From assembly GCA_902520195.1 (NCBI GenBank), contig CABYND010000005.1, positions 1 through 64,000 on the forward strand: DNA of 64,000 nt. Reading direction: 5' to 3'. Source of the stretch: Halieaceae bacterium. GTDB lineage: Bacteria; Pseudomonadota; Gammaproteobacteria; Pseudomonadales; Halieaceae. The notes below the pieces were generated by a model, which saw only the letters and a program-made list of their open reading frames with translations, ran no database searches and was not told the origin of the DNA. Shown here piece after piece: positions 1 through 8,839 of this stretch; position 1 is the first letter of the stretch, and each line of letters begins with the position of its first letter. Both the position numbers and the translations under genes were made by a program.

Positions 1-1039
1 CCGCGTTAATGCTGTCCAGGAATCGCGATCCTGGGCACAGCTCACGCTGACTCATTTTGTTTAATGGCTTGGTCGCCGTTTGCAGCACGTCGTGCAGTTC
101 GTCGCTATCGCGATTGATGTACAGCAGCCCAGTGAGAATGCGCTCTTCTTTGGCATGGTAGGCAATGGCCTCCAGCGCCGACTGCGGGTCTTCTATGTCG
201 TACTCTTCATTCACCTTCTGAAGCCGCAGCACTGAACCATCGTGCATGCAGACCTCGTGCACCACACCGGCGTCGTAGCTGGTGGTGATGGCTTCCCTAC
301 GAGGAATGAAGTCCACGGGCATGGCGTCGTTATGCTCGCGGAAGCTCGCGTAGCTCTTTGTCGAGCCCTGATGGTTGTTGAAGGTCACGCAGGGTGAAAT
401 CACATCGAGTAGGGCAAAACCGCGGTGGCTGATTGCTGCTTTGATGAGCGGTACGAGCTGCGCCTTGTCGCCCGAGAAGCTGCGGCCAACAAAGGTCGCA
501 CCGACCTCAATCCCTACTCGGACCAGGTCTATCGGCATGTAGGGATTGATGTCGCCTTTCTTGCTGACGGAGTCAGTGTCCATCGTTGCGGAGTCTTGGC
601 CCTTGGTTAGCCCATAGCAACCATTGTTCTCCACGATGTAGGTCATGTTCAGGTTGCGGCGCATCACGTGAGCAAACTGTCCCATGCCAATTGAGGCGGT
701 GTCCCCGTCGCCCGATACGCCGATGTAGATCAGGTCACGGTTGGCGAGATTGGCCCCGGTAGCCACAGAAGGCATGCGCCCATGCACGCTATTAAAGCTG
801 TGCGAGCCGCTGAGAAAGTAGGCGGGCGTTTTCGACGAGCAGCCGATGCCGGAGAGCTTCGCGACCCGATGGGGCTCGATGGACAGCTCAAAACAGGCGT
901 CGATGATGGCGGTGCTGATGGAGTCGTGGCCGCAGCCGGCGCAGAGCGTGGACAGGCCGCCCTCATAGTCGCGCCGCGTACAGCCGACCTCATTGGTACG
1001 TGCATCAGGGTGCCGGAAAGCGGGTTTGGCGTAAGTCAA
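1..1039 (-). CDS. korB: 2-oxoacid:ferredoxin oxidoreductase beta subunit (3' end outside window)
   Basis: Beta subunit of a thiamine-diphosphate 2-oxoacid:ferredoxin oxidoreductase, which oxidatively decarboxylates a 2-oxoacid (2-oxoglutarate is likeliest) to acyl-CoA and passes electrons to ferredoxin. The open frame has no stop before the left edge, so the ORF track misses it. I read LCAGCGHDSIS and GIGCSSKTP near the N-terminus and the ThDP signature GDGDTASIG followed by NNGCYGLTKGQ. No in-frame ATG lies near the start. The best start is a TTG whose TTGA overlaps the korA stop, implying translational coupling. Substrate cannot be fixed from sequence alone. Confidence 0.88.
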   Translation of the reverse strand, partial: MTYAKPAFRHPDARTNEVGCTRRDYEGGLSTLCAGCGHDSISTAIIDACFELSIEPHRVAKLSGIGCSSKTPAYFLSGSHSFNSVHGRMPSVATGANLANRDLIYIGVSGDGDTASIGMGQFAHVMRRNLNMTYIVENNGCYGLTKGQDSATMDTDSVSKKGDINPYMPIDLVRVGIEVGATFVGRSFSGDKAQLVPLIKAAISHRGFALLDVISPCVTFNNHQGSTKSYASFREHNDAMPVDFIPRREAITTSYDAGVVHEVCMHDGSVLRLQKVNEEYDIEDPQSALEAIAYHAKEERILTGLLYINRDSDELHDVLQTATKPLNKMSQRELCPGSRFLDSINA

Positions 1040-2913
1040 GAGGCGAGCTCCTTTTCTTTTGGCACAAGCGGTGTGACGTTGTTAATGCCCATCGCGCCGC
1101 GTATCACGCTGGCGATTTTCCGGGCCGTCACAGGCAGGCCGTCATACTCCACTACAGAAATCAGTTTGGCATTGGCTTCTACATTGGTCTCGTTGAGCAG
1201 CAGGCGGCGCATCTGGCCGTCGCGGTTCTGCTCAATCACAAAGATGCGGTCGTGCTCCTCGATGAAGTCCTCCACCTCTTGGGTGAAGGGGAAGGAGCGG
1301 AGTCGCAACGTGTCGAGATGTATGCCTTCTTTCTCTAGTGTCTCGAGCGCCTCATAGGCGGGCGAGGCGGTTGTGCCGAAGAACAGCAGTGCGTCTTTGG
1401 TGAGCTCTGCTGCAGGCTTGATCTTCGCCTCGGGGACCAATGACTTGGCGGTTTCGAACTTCTTAAGCAGCCGGTCCATGTTGCGGACATAGACATCACC
1501 GTCTTCAGTATAGGCGGCGTACTCGTCTCGGGAGCTGCCCCGGGTGAAGTAGGCGCCCTTTGTGGGGTGCGCGCCCGGGTAGGTGCGATAGGGGATGCCG
1601 TCACCGTCGACGTCGAGATATCGCCCGAAGCGCTCGGTCATAGCCTCGAGGTCCTCACCACTCAGCACTTTACCGCGGTCATAGCGGTAGCTGTCGTCGA
1701 ACTCTAGCGGCGGTGACATCCACTCATTCATCCCAAGATCAAGGTCACTCATGATGATGATCGGCGTTTGCAGCCGTTCGGCGAGATCAAACGCTTCCAC
1801 GGTCATGCTGAAGCACTCCGCCGGCGTGGCCGGGAAGAACAGTACGTGTTTGGTGTCACCGTGGCTGGCATAGGCCGCCGCAAGAATGTCGGATTGCTGG
1901 GTGCGAGTGGGCATACCGGTAGAGGGACCGGCACGTTGTACGTCCACCAGTACCGCGGGTACCTCGGCAAAGTAGGCAAGGCCCAGGAACTCGCTCATCA
2001 GTGACACGCCAGGGCCACTGGTGGCCGTGAACGCGCGAGCGCCATTCCAGTTGGCGCCAATGACCATGCCCATTGCAGAGAGCTCGTCCTCCGCCTGGAC
2101 GATGGCGTAGTTCTTTTTGCCCGTGCCCGGATCGATGCGCAGGCGGCGGCAGTATTTTTCAAAGGCATCAACGACTGAGGTCGAGGGCGTAATGGGGTAC
2201 CAGGCAGCGACGGTGGCGCCCGCATAAACCGCGCCCAGAGCGGTTGCGGTGTTGCCGTCCATCAGGATCTGATCGAACTCCTGAATATGCTTGGGCGTTT
2301 GCTCACCGGCTTTGAGGTGGATTCCCAGAGGGCACTGGAAGTGCGTGGAGGCGTACTGGTGACCCATCTCTAGTGCATGAATGTTTGGAGTAATGAGCTT
2401 TTCTTTGCCCTTGAACTGCTCGCTGACGAGGTCCTTGAGGATCGCAAAGTCGATGTTGAGCAGCGCCGACAGTGCGCCCACGTAAATCACGTTCTTGAAC
2501 AGCTGACGCTGTCGTGAGTCGGTATACTCGCGCAGGCACATCTCGGTCAGCGGAATGCCAAGATAATGGATGTCGCGCCGCACGTGACGCAAGTCGAGGG
2601 GTTTGGTGGAGTCATAAAGCATGTATCCACCGGGCTCCACCTCGCCGACGTCTTTAGCAAAGCTTTGCGGGTTCACGCTGACCATCATGTCGATGCCGCC
2701 GCGGCGGCCCAAATAGCCGTCCTGACTGATGCGCACCTCGTACCAGGTGGGTAGTCCCTGAATATTTGAGGGGAAGATGTTTCTCGGGCTCACCGGAATG
2801 CCCATGCGGAAAATCGCCTTGGCGAACATGCCGTTGGCGCTGGCAGAGCCGGTGCCGTTCACATTGGCAAACTTGATGACAAAGTCGTTGATCGTTTCCT
2901 TAGGCTGCATCAT
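1036..2913 (-). CDS. korA: 2-oxoacid:ferredoxin oxidoreductase alpha subunit, gamma domain fused
   Basis: Partner of the downstream beta subunit. The first ~190 residues are the gamma domain (NVNGTGSASANGMFAKAI), followed by the pyrimidine-binding domain (ALGAVYAGATVAAWYPITPS) and the C-terminal transketolase-like domain. This fused architecture of ~620 residues is usual for KorA. I chose the ATG at 2913, which overlaps the upstream stop as TAATG; the 20 extra residues in the ORF track lie inside the upstream gene. Cotranscription with the GltD-like gene and korB is implied by overlaps at both ends. 2-Oxoglutarate is the most probable substrate; pyruvate or branched-chain oxoacids are alternatives. 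Confidence 0.88.
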   Translation of the reverse strand: MMQPKETINDFVIKFANVNGTGSASANGMFAKAIFRMGIPVSPRNIFPSNIQGLPTWYEVRISQDGYLGRRGGIDMMVSVNPQSFAKDVGEVEPGGYMLYDSTKPLDLRHVRRDIHYLGIPLTEMCLREYTDSRQRQLFKNVIYVGALSALLNIDFAILKDLVSEQFKGKEKLITPNIHALEMGHQYASTHFQCPLGIHLKAGEQTPKHIQEFDQILMDGNTATALGAVYAGATVAAWYPITPSTSVVDAFEKYCRRLRIDPGTGKKNYAIVQAEDELSAMGMVIGANWNGARAFTATSGPGVSLMSEFLGLAYFAEVPAVLVDVQRAGPSTGMPTRTQQSDILAAAYASHGDTKHVLFFPATPAECFSMTVEAFDLAERLQTPIIIMSDLDLGMNEWMSPPLEFDDSYRYDRGKVLSGEDLEAMTERFGRYLDVDGDGIPYRTYPGAHPTKGAYFTRGSSRDEYAAYTEDGDVYVRNMDRLLKKFETAKSLVPEAKIKPAAELTKDALLFFGTTASPAYEALETLEKEGIHLDTLRLRSFPFTQEVEDFIEEHDRIFVIEQNRDGQMRRLLLNETNVEANAKLISVVEYDGLPVTARKIASVIRGAMGINNVTPLVPKEKELAS

Positions 2914-4691
2914 TAACCTGCCTTGGTCACCGAGTAGAGGAATCGCTGCATGTCCCAGGCGCCAGTGGGGCACCGTTCTGCGCAGAGCCCGCAGTGCAGG
3001 CAGACGTTCTCGTCTTTCACCATGACCCGCTCGGTTTGTGCGAGCCGCTCCGACACATACAAATCCTGTGCTTCGTTGCCGGCGGGGGCCCGCAGTGAGC
3101 GGCGCATAACCGGCTCTTCAGCGTTGTCGATGAAGTTAATGCAGTCGGTGGGGCAGATGTCGGTGCAGCCGTCGCACTCAATGCATTTGGCGCCATCGAA
3201 AACTGTTTGCACGTCGCAGTTCAGGCAGCGTTCGGCCTCACGGTATGCGGTATCGATATCGAAGCCCAGTTCGACCTCGACCTTGCGGTCTTTGAGCGCC
3301 ACTTTTTTATCGACGTGCGGCACTTTCTGGCGCAGGTCGAGGGTGACCAGGTTGTCATAGCTCCACTCGTGTACGCCCATTTTCTGGCTGATCAGGTTGA
3401 CACCCGGTGCCGGCCGTTGCTGCACGGACTTGCCCGACAAGAACAGGTCGATGGAGACCGCAGCCTGATGCCCGTGGGCAACCGCCGTAATAATATTCTC
3501 GGGACCAAAGGCAGCATCACCGCCAAAGAACACCTTGGGGTTACTGGACTGGAAAGACTGCTCATCAACCTGCGGCATATCCCACTTGCCAAACTCAATG
3601 CCCAGATTCCGCTCGATCCAAGGGAAGGCGTTGTCCTGACCAATGGCTATCAGCACCTCGTCGGCTTCAAAGAATACCTCGTTGCCGGTGGGTACCAGAC
3701 TGCGCTTACCCGCATCGTCGTAGACGACCTCGACCTGATCGAAGCTCATGCCCAATAGCTTGCCGCCTTCGTGAACGAAGGCCTTGGGTACGTGATTATT
3801 GATGATCGGAATATCTTCGGCTTGGGCGTCTTCGATCTCCCAGGGAGAGGCCTTCATTTTGGCAAACTCGGAACGCACGACAACTTTGACATCTTCACCG
3901 CCTAGGCGGCGCGCGGTGCGGCAGCAGTCCATGGCCGTGTTACCGCCACCAAGGACCAGCACGCGCTTGCCAATTTTATGAATGTGCTCGAAGGCGACTG
4001 AGCCAAGCCACTCGATGCCGACATGAATATGCTTCTCGCATTCGGCACGACCCGGCAGTTCTAGGTCGCTGCCACGGGGCGCGCCAGTACCAACAAACAC
4101 CGCGTCATAGCCCTTGTCCAAGACGCCCTTCAGGCTGTCGACATAGGTCTCGAAGTGTGTAGTGATGCCCATGTCGAGGATATAGTGGACCTCTTCATCT
4201 AGGACCGTGGGTGGCAGTCGGAAGGAGGGGATTTGGCTGCGCATAAAGCCGCCACCGGCCGGCTGGTCATCGTAGAGATCTAGCTGGTAGCCCAGTGGCG
4301 CGAGATCTCGTGCTACGGTGAGTGAAGCAGGCCCGCCGCCAATTAGGGCGATTTTCTTGCCGTTCTTGCGCTTCGGGATTTTGGGCAGGCGATCTATAAT
4401 TGAATGTTTGTTGTCTGCGGCGACCCGTTTGAGTCGGCAAATAGCCACCGGTTCTTCTTCTACTCTGCCGCGACGGCAAGCGGGTTCACAGGGGCGATCG
4501 CATGTGCGTCCCAGAATGCCCGGGAACACATTGGACTCCCAATTGACCATGTAGGCGTCGTCGTAACGCTCTTGGGCAATCAGTCGGATATATTCAGGGA
4601 CAGGTGTATGCGCCGGACATGCGTACTGGCAATCGACGACCTTGTGGAAATATTCCGGGTCTCGGATATCAGTTGGTTTCACTTCGCTCAC
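2913..4691 (-). CDS. GltD-like FAD/NAD(P)-binding oxidoreductase with extra 4Fe-4S clusters
   Basis: Flavoprotein of the glutamate synthase small-subunit family, first gene of the korAB operon. The N-terminal Fe-S region shows CQYACPAHTP and CDRPCEPACRRG. An FAD Rossmann motif (GGGPASLTVARDLA) sits near residue 115 and an NAD(P) motif (GGGNTAMDC) near 245. Two ferredoxin-like clusters close the protein: CIECDGCTDICP and CLHCGLCAERCP. At 592 residues it is longer than plain GltD (~470) because of that tail. Its role is inferred to be electron transfer between NAD(P)H and the ferredoxin used by KorAB, not glutamate synthesis, since no gltB is present. The start is a GTG. Confidence 0.82.
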   Translation of the reverse strand: MSEVKPTDIRDPEYFHKVVDCQYACPAHTPVPEYIRLIAQERYDDAYMVNWESNVFPGILGRTCDRPCEPACRRGRVEEEPVAICRLKRVAADNKHSIIDRLPKIPKRKNGKKIALIGGGPASLTVARDLAPLGYQLDLYDDQPAGGGFMRSQIPSFRLPPTVLDEEVHYILDMGITTHFETYVDSLKGVLDKGYDAVFVGTGAPRGSDLELPGRAECEKHIHVGIEWLGSVAFEHIHKIGKRVLVLGGGNTAMDCCRTARRLGGEDVKVVVRSEFAKMKASPWEIEDAQAEDIPIINNHVPKAFVHEGGKLLGMSFDQVEVVYDDAGKRSLVPTGNEVFFEADEVLIAIGQDNAFPWIERNLGIEFGKWDMPQVDEQSFQSSNPKVFFGGDAAFGPENIITAVAHGHQAAVSIDLFLSGKSVQQRPAPGVNLISQKMGVHEWSYDNLVTLDLRQKVPHVDKKVALKDRKVEVELGFDIDTAYREAERCLNCDVQTVFDGAKCIECDGCTDICPTDCINFIDNAEEPVMRRSLRAPAGNEAQDLYVSERLAQTERVMVKDENVCLHCGLCAERCPTGAWDMQRFLYSVTKAG

Positions 4692-4801
4692 TTTGCTCGG
4701 CCTTTGACCAAGCCCCCCAAGTGATGAATTTTTGTATGCTCTATATTGAAGGTTATTGTGTCACCGTTTGCCCGTGATCGGTAGCCTTACTGTGTAAATT
4801 T

Positions 4802-4826
4802 GCCCTATCCACAGCGTAGATAGGGC
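4802..4826 (-). terminator. Hairpin between DUF3604 gene and kor operon
   Basis: An 8-bp perfect stem, GCCCTATC and GATAGGGC, encloses a 9-nt loop about 50 bases past the DUF3604 stop. The U-rich tail is weak (AAATTT), so this may be an inefficient terminator or a structure in the kor leader. Confidence 0.4.
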
Positions 4827-4876
4827 GGATTAAAGGCGCACATTTTTGTCGGCCTAGTCGCGCGCGATTGGGTGAC

Positions 4877-6760
4877 TCAGGGGCGGTACCAAATGGGTGA
4901 AGAGTAGGCGCGGTCCTGAACGGTTCGCGGCGCGTCTTTAAAATCCATACCAAAGGCCTTGCGATCGTGCTCGCTCCAGCGGGGTCGGGGTATCTCGATG
5001 GCCCGTGCGTAGTAAAATGCAGCCTGCTCGGCGTCGAAGTCAGGGTCAGTCCATTGCGCGCTCAACTGAACCGCGCCGATGGTGTTGGTGAAGTTGACGT
5101 TCTCCAGATCGACGGTGCTCCCCACCGGCTCCGGCAGCCCTGTCTCAGGGTCAACGCTTCGGTTATCTGAGAGCGCCACATAGAAAATCTGCTCATGGGT
5201 TTCCCCATGTTCGTCGATCCAGCCCTTGATGATTTGAACCTGATCTAGGTTGGCGGCGTCTGGGTCCTTCATAGCCTGAACCATGAAAGTAGGTGCACCA
5301 TCTGACTCGGATGTCAACTCGCCGCCCATAGGCACGCCGTCGCGATAACCGATGGTCTCGAAGTAGGGGCTGTGCACGCTGTCTGGCGCGTAATTCCAGC
5401 CGCCAAAGAAGCGCAACACGATGCGCGAGCCGGTGGTGGCGTAGACCTCGCGGCGCTTCATGCTGGCAAACAAGTCTTCGCGGGTGTTTTGCGGTGCCCA
5501 CACCGCAGCAAGCCCGGAGGCACCTAACTCCCAATCAGCATTGAGGCCCGCCATCCGAGAGTCGCCGGTGCGCACACCGGGCTCAGAGTTGGCGAACTTG
5601 CCAAAGAAGTTGTCCTCTTCAGCAGTTGCGAGGGAGGTGTGGTCATCGGTGCTGCCGATCATGCCAAACGCATAGGGATTGGCGCCGGCACTCCTCTCCA
5701 ACTCAAGACCGCGTTTTAGGGCTGATCGGGCGTAGGATCCCGGGTACATGTCGGGTGTGGTTCTGATTGTGTTGGAGATGTTGAACTCATCCCAGCGTTC
5801 AAAGTCAGCAAAAGGATCATCAGGCGAGAGAGTGGGGTGAGTCTCGCTGTCGCCTTTGATTTGCGTCACTTCGGCAATTGGTTCCCAGCGCATGCGACGC
5901 TCCGCATAGTCATTGTTAATCGCATCACCGTCGTAGGTGACGTTATCCCACATGAGGCCGTTGCTGAGGTTGCCGTTGTGAGGAATTGAAAGCGCTTCTC
6001 CGCCCGTTGTTTCTTCGTACTCCAGTAGCGCCGCCCACAAGTCTTCGGGGTTGCTCGAGGATTGCGCAGAGTAGGGGATCCACTGACTAACACTGTCAGC
6101 ATCGTCTTTCAGGATCACGCAGCGATGAAGGTTGTTACCTGCGTACATTGCGGTCCATTCATAGGCGCTGAACGCCGTGAAGATGCCGGGGTTGTTAAAT
6201 TCATCTGCCGTGCGTGCCACGTCGCTCCAAATGGCGCTCTTCAGTGCAGTGGGGTACGCATCCCTTTGCGGGTCTGGATGGTTGATACTCGTGACGAATT
6301 CAACAATGGGGTTGGCGTTGCCTTCGACAATGGGACCCTGTTCCATGGTCTCCTTCGTGATGCTCTCTCCGTATTTATTCTTCCATGCCCGCCCGAGTGC
6401 TGTTGCCATCAGTCTCGGGTCTTGGAGATTGAACATGCGGTAGATGCCCAAGAATTCCGCGTGGTCGGTTACAGCCAAGAAGTCCAAAGGGCGCTTCAAT
6501 CGAGCGGGCAGTCCGTTAGAGGCCATAACCTGCTCACCTCGCGCAAATCGATACGCGTCGGCACTGGTGAGCAGGAGATTGCCCATCGATTGGGCATCAG
6601 CGGAAATGTTCGAATGTAAGTGCAGGTCACCGAAGAACACCTGCTTGGGGTAATCAGTCCCCACGCCGGTGGAATAGGTGTCAGTGTTGGCGTAACTGTT
6701 TGGTTGTGCCACCAATGCGGTAGCTGCAAGTGCAGCGGCAAGAACTCTCAGGCGAGGCAT
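4877..6760 (-). CDS. DUF3604 domain protein, secreted
   Basis: Full-length DUF3604 protein (~627 residues), a PHP-like putative metallohydrolase family of unknown substrate. The motif GDLHLHSNIS just after the signal peptide and TDHAEFLG further on are the expected metal ligands; DDHTS lies near the middle. I chose the internal ATG at 6760 because it gives a clean signal peptide (MPRLRVLAAALAATALVAQ) and follows AGACGGA, a plausible ribosome site; the ORF track start adds 11 basic residues. Export to the periplasm is inferred. It stands alone between tRNA-Cys and the kor operon. Confidence 0.85.
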   Translation of the reverse strand: MPRLRVLAAALAATALVAQPNSYANTDTYSTGVGTDYPKQVFFGDLHLHSNISADAQSMGNLLLTSADAYRFARGEQVMASNGLPARLKRPLDFLAVTDHAEFLGIYRMFNLQDPRLMATALGRAWKNKYGESITKETMEQGPIVEGNANPIVEFVTSINHPDPQRDAYPTALKSAIWSDVARTADEFNNPGIFTAFSAYEWTAMYAGNNLHRCVILKDDADSVSQWIPYSAQSSSNPEDLWAALLEYEETTGGEALSIPHNGNLSNGLMWDNVTYDGDAINNDYAERRMRWEPIAEVTQIKGDSETHPTLSPDDPFADFERWDEFNISNTIRTTPDMYPGSYARSALKRGLELERSAGANPYAFGMIGSTDDHTSLATAEEDNFFGKFANSEPGVRTGDSRMAGLNADWELGASGLAAVWAPQNTREDLFASMKRREVYATTGSRIVLRFFGGWNYAPDSVHSPYFETIGYRDGVPMGGELTSESDGAPTFMVQAMKDPDAANLDQVQIIKGWIDEHGETHEQIFYVALSDNRSVDPETGLPEPVGSTVDLENVNFTNTIGAVQLSAQWTDPDFDAEQAAFYYARAIEIPRPRWSEHDRKAFGMDFKDAPRTVQDRAYSSPIWYRP

Positions 6761-6859
6761 AATCCGTCTCTTATTATCTTTTGGGTGCGCCAACTATAGC
6801 GGCTGCCCGGACGAAGTCATCCCCGAAAAATCGTCAGCAATTCCCCGATTTGATCGGCG

Positions 6860-6897
6860 GGTGTGTATAATCCGCGGCCTCGGCGGGGGCCCCCGCC
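6860..6897 (+). promoter_or_regulatory. Probable tRNA-Cys promoter region with GC palindrome
   Basis: A perfect -10 hexamer TATAAT lies at 6866-6871 and is followed by a GC-rich stretch holding the 16-bp palindrome GGCGGGGGCCCCCGCC (6882-6897). A GC-rich discriminator fits stringently controlled stable-RNA promoters. No good -35 is seen at 16-18 bp. Confidence 0.4.
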
Positions 6898-6923
6898 ATT
6901 AGTCGTCTTTAGACGGCCCCCTT

Positions 6924-6997
6924 GGCTCGGTGGCAGAGTGGTTATGCAGCGGATTGCAAATCCGTCTACGCCGGTTCGATTCCGACCCGAGCCTCCA
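6924..6997 (+). tRNA. tRNA-Cys (GCA)
   Basis: The acceptor stem GGCTCGG pairs fully with CCGAGCC. The anticodon loop TTGCAAA carries GCA (6956-6958), the discriminator is T73 (the cysteine identity base), and CCA is encoded. The T arm carries TTCGATT but its stem has one C:A mismatch. The 3' end borders a stretch of very small ORFs, which suggests a former integration site. Confidence 0.95.
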
Positions 6998-7115
6998 ATA
7001 TCTGAGAAAATATCCATTCAAGATCAACATGTTAGGAATTTTCCGATACCCTCACTCCCCAAGTGACTCGCCAAGTGACTCCCCAACTTCGGGGTTCAAG
7101 AGCCTCGATTTGGGG

Positions 7116-7277
7116 CTATTCGTCGGGGAGTTTCTTCATCGCCTCAAACAGGGCATCCATGATGTCGGCCACATCACCGGCAAGCTCCTCTCGTTCAGTC
7201 ATAGGTGCATTACCGAAGTCGATCGCGCCTTGAAGCTTCCGCAACATATTCATCACTTCTTGTAGTTCAGCCTTCAT
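7116..7277 (-). CDS. Small acidic helical protein (53 aa), unknown
   Basis: Not in the ORF track because of its size. The frame begins MKAELQEVMNMLRKLQGAID and ends MKKLPDE; it is charged, without membrane segments, and probably helical. Its start overlaps the end of the upstream 42-residue ORF, so the two look coupled. They sit 120-400 bases past the 3' end of tRNA-Cys, a usual place for phage or island debris. I do not recognise a family. Confidence 0.42.
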   Translation of the reverse strand: MKAELQEVMNMLRKLQGAIDFGNAPMTEREELAGDVADIMDALFEAMKKLPDE

Positions 7278-7395
7278 ATTCAATGCCTAATGCCACGGAT
7301 ATGTGGAGCAATATATCAGGGTCGGTAAGATAGGCTTTGGTTGATGGGCCGGGCCTGCATAGCTGGATACGGCCAGCCTCAGTCACGTGGAACAC
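7267..7395 (-). CDS. Small ORF or gene remnant (42 aa), unknown
   Basis: Starts with GTG and reads FHVTEAGRIQLCRPGPSTKA at its N-terminus. The frame stays open upstream through the terminator stem at 7398-7421, so this may be the tail of a truncated gene. It overlaps the next ORF by 11 bases. Composition is protein-like, with no membrane segment. A phage-type remnant is a guess based on position beside tRNA-Cys. Confidence 0.35.
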   Translation of the reverse strand: MFHVTEAGRIQLCRPGPSTKAYLTDPDILLHISVALGIEYEG

Positions 7396-7397
7396 AT

Positions 7398-7421
7398 AAA
7401 AAAGCCCGCACGAGGCGGGCT
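7398..7421 (-). terminator. Rho-independent terminator of the 7451-7885 gene
   Basis: On the minus strand the stem AGCCCGC / GCGGGCT with loop CTCGT is followed by a run of T, 30 bases past the stop of the upstream gene. Confidence 0.85.
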
Positions 7422-7450
7422 CCAAAAGTCGTTAGCAGATTTTTCTGAGC

Positions 7451-7885
7451 TCACATCACGATGTAAACGTCGTGGGTCACTTCACCTGTGGCGGCATCAA
7501 AAACAATCTTGTCCAAATTCTGTGTACCGTCACTGATTTTGAACAAAATATGCATCGTGAATGTCGTTCCTTCACGGTAGTAGGAACCGGAACCTGACCC
7601 TGATGCGAAGGTGCCATCCTCCATTGCGCCCCGGCCCTCGCCAAGAACGGTGCCTTGCAGACCACCCGGATCAGCGGTCAGCGTGTAAGTGGTGTATACC
7701 CTGCCATACTCGCCCATGTCGCCGACTGCAGTGATCACGCCGCCACCTTTATTGAGGTGTATTGACGTCAGTGTCATAGGTGCGCTGTCCTGGCGCGGTT
7801 CAAAAACCAGATTCTCACTGTGGTCGTCTGCAATGACTGAACCGGCAATGCATAGGGCAAAAAATGCCGTTACGAAGTATTTCAT
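7451..7885 (-). CDS. Secreted hypothetical protein, allene-oxide-cyclase-like size
   Basis: A 144-residue protein with a clear signal peptide (MKYFVTAFFALCIAGSVIA, then DDHSEN). The mature part is glycine-rich beta-type sequence with GQ-poor repeats such as GMEDGTFASGSG-like stretches; no cysteines and no recognisable catalytic motif. Export to the periplasm is supported; function is unknown. Monocistronic, with its own terminator downstream. A small beta-barrel fold is possible but only a guess. Confidence 0.7.
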   Translation of the reverse strand: MKYFVTAFFALCIAGSVIADDHSENLVFEPRQDSAPMTLTSIHLNKGGGVITAVGDMGEYGRVYTTYTLTADPGGLQGTVLGEGRGAMEDGTFASGSGSGSYYREGTTFTMHILFKISDGTQNLDKIVFDAATGEVTHDVYIVM

Positions 7886-8072
7886 ATTTAGCTCCTGGAA
7901 AAAGAGAGTGTGGGTTCAAGCCCATCCAAGATAGCTGAAACGCGTCCCACACTGGCGAGCTTCAGCTTTCATGGCCGCTGTCCGACGAATTGGATTGAGG
8001 GTGCGAGCATATCAGGCCCATTCAGGTCGGCGGTGAATCGTCCGCCATGAACACCCCGCACCCCCCCGGGGG

Positions 8073-8123
8073 GGGGGCTAACTGCCGTTGTGATTGTGAT
8101 GGTTGCCGCCCGGATGCAATGGG
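8073..8123 (+). repeat. Module B copy 1 of the intergenic repeat family
   Basis: Shares GCTAACTGCCGTTGTGATTG and a GGTTNCCGCC end with six other copies (8.8-13.3 kb). It is preceded by C7 then G10. The surrounding 360-base gap (7886-8249) holds no other gene that I can support. Confidence 0.8.
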
Positions 8124-8249
8124 AGGTCCTACCTAAACTAAGCCTAGTTATTGATCTTTTTTAATAGGGCGATGATCTAATTTTTCAAAAGCAGCTAGAC
8201 TTGTTTACCCGATATCAACCCCTATTTCTTGCGAGGAGACGCAATAATA

Positions 8250-8747
8250 GTGGCGAACCTTATAAACTGGTTATTGGCAACCCTCTTGGCAGCGCTTCTG
8301 CACTCTCCTTTTACTGAAGCATTGCAAGGGTCTTTTGACATTGTGCGGGTCAGAGCCGATGACGATATAGCCACTCGCACACTTCGTTATTACCTCGACG
8401 AAAACGGCGTGCCGCGGATTACCTGCAGTGCCCTTGGAGAAACGGTGTCGTCGTATTCATATACGCTGGCGTATTTCAAGGCAGACGTCGAGAGGATGCT
8501 TTCTTGGATACAGCTTAGCTCAGATCAGCGCATAACTGTGAGCCGCATCCATAACAGACCGGCAGCAACAGACCAGAGCCGTTTGCGATGGCTTTTTTTT
8601 GGTGGTGTAGAGGGCAAAAGCTATGTGTCACTGCTCGGTTGCCATTTGAGGCGTCCAGAACTGAACTCCCTCCTAGAAGAGCTAGATGAAAACTATTCAC
8701 TAGCGCAACGAAGATTAGCCGATTGGCGACAGAGGCAATTAATCTAA
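8250..8747 (+). CDS. Hypothetical protein with N-terminal membrane/signal segment
   Basis: Unknown protein of ~165 residues. After the GTG start comes a hydrophobic segment (NLINWLLATLLAALLHSPF), then a soluble part rich in charged residues with two cysteines. I prefer GTG 8250, which follows GAGGAG, over the TTG at 8229 used in the ORF track, because the latter places the ribosome site inside the gene. It lies alone between two module B repeats. No family recognised. Confidence 0.55.
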   Translation: MANLINWLLATLLAALLHSPFTEALQGSFDIVRVRADDDIATRTLRYYLDENGVPRITCSALGETVSSYSYTLAYFKADVERMLSWIQLSSDQRITVSRIHNRPAATDQSRLRWLFFGGVEGKSYVSLLGCHLRRPELNSLLEELDENYSLAQRRLADWRQRQLI

Positions 8748-8770
8748 ATCATTTGAGCAGCTCGCTATTA

Positions 8771-8820
8771 TGGGGATCTTGCGGCTGTTATGATTGTAAA
8801 GGTTACCGCCCAAGGCTACG
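8771..8820 (+). repeat. Degenerate module B copy
   Basis: Keeps TGATTGT and GGTTACCGCCCA of module B, but the left half is diverged. It sits between the convergent ends of the 8250 and 8840 genes. Confidence 0.6.
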
Positions 8821-8839
8821 AATAAGTAATTTTCCAAGG

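Noticed and set aside
3207-3758. Plus-strand ORF of 183 aa
   Set aside because: Antisense shadow of the GltD-like gene.
6062-6619. Plus-strand ORF of 185 aa
   Set aside because: Antisense shadow of the DUF3604 gene.
6850-6871. TTGATC as the -35 of the tRNA-Cys promoter
   Set aside because: Only ten bases separate it from TATAAT, too short for sigma-70.
6930-7265. Plus-strand ORF of 111 aa
   Set aside because: It begins inside tRNA-Cys and is antisense to the two micro-ORFs.
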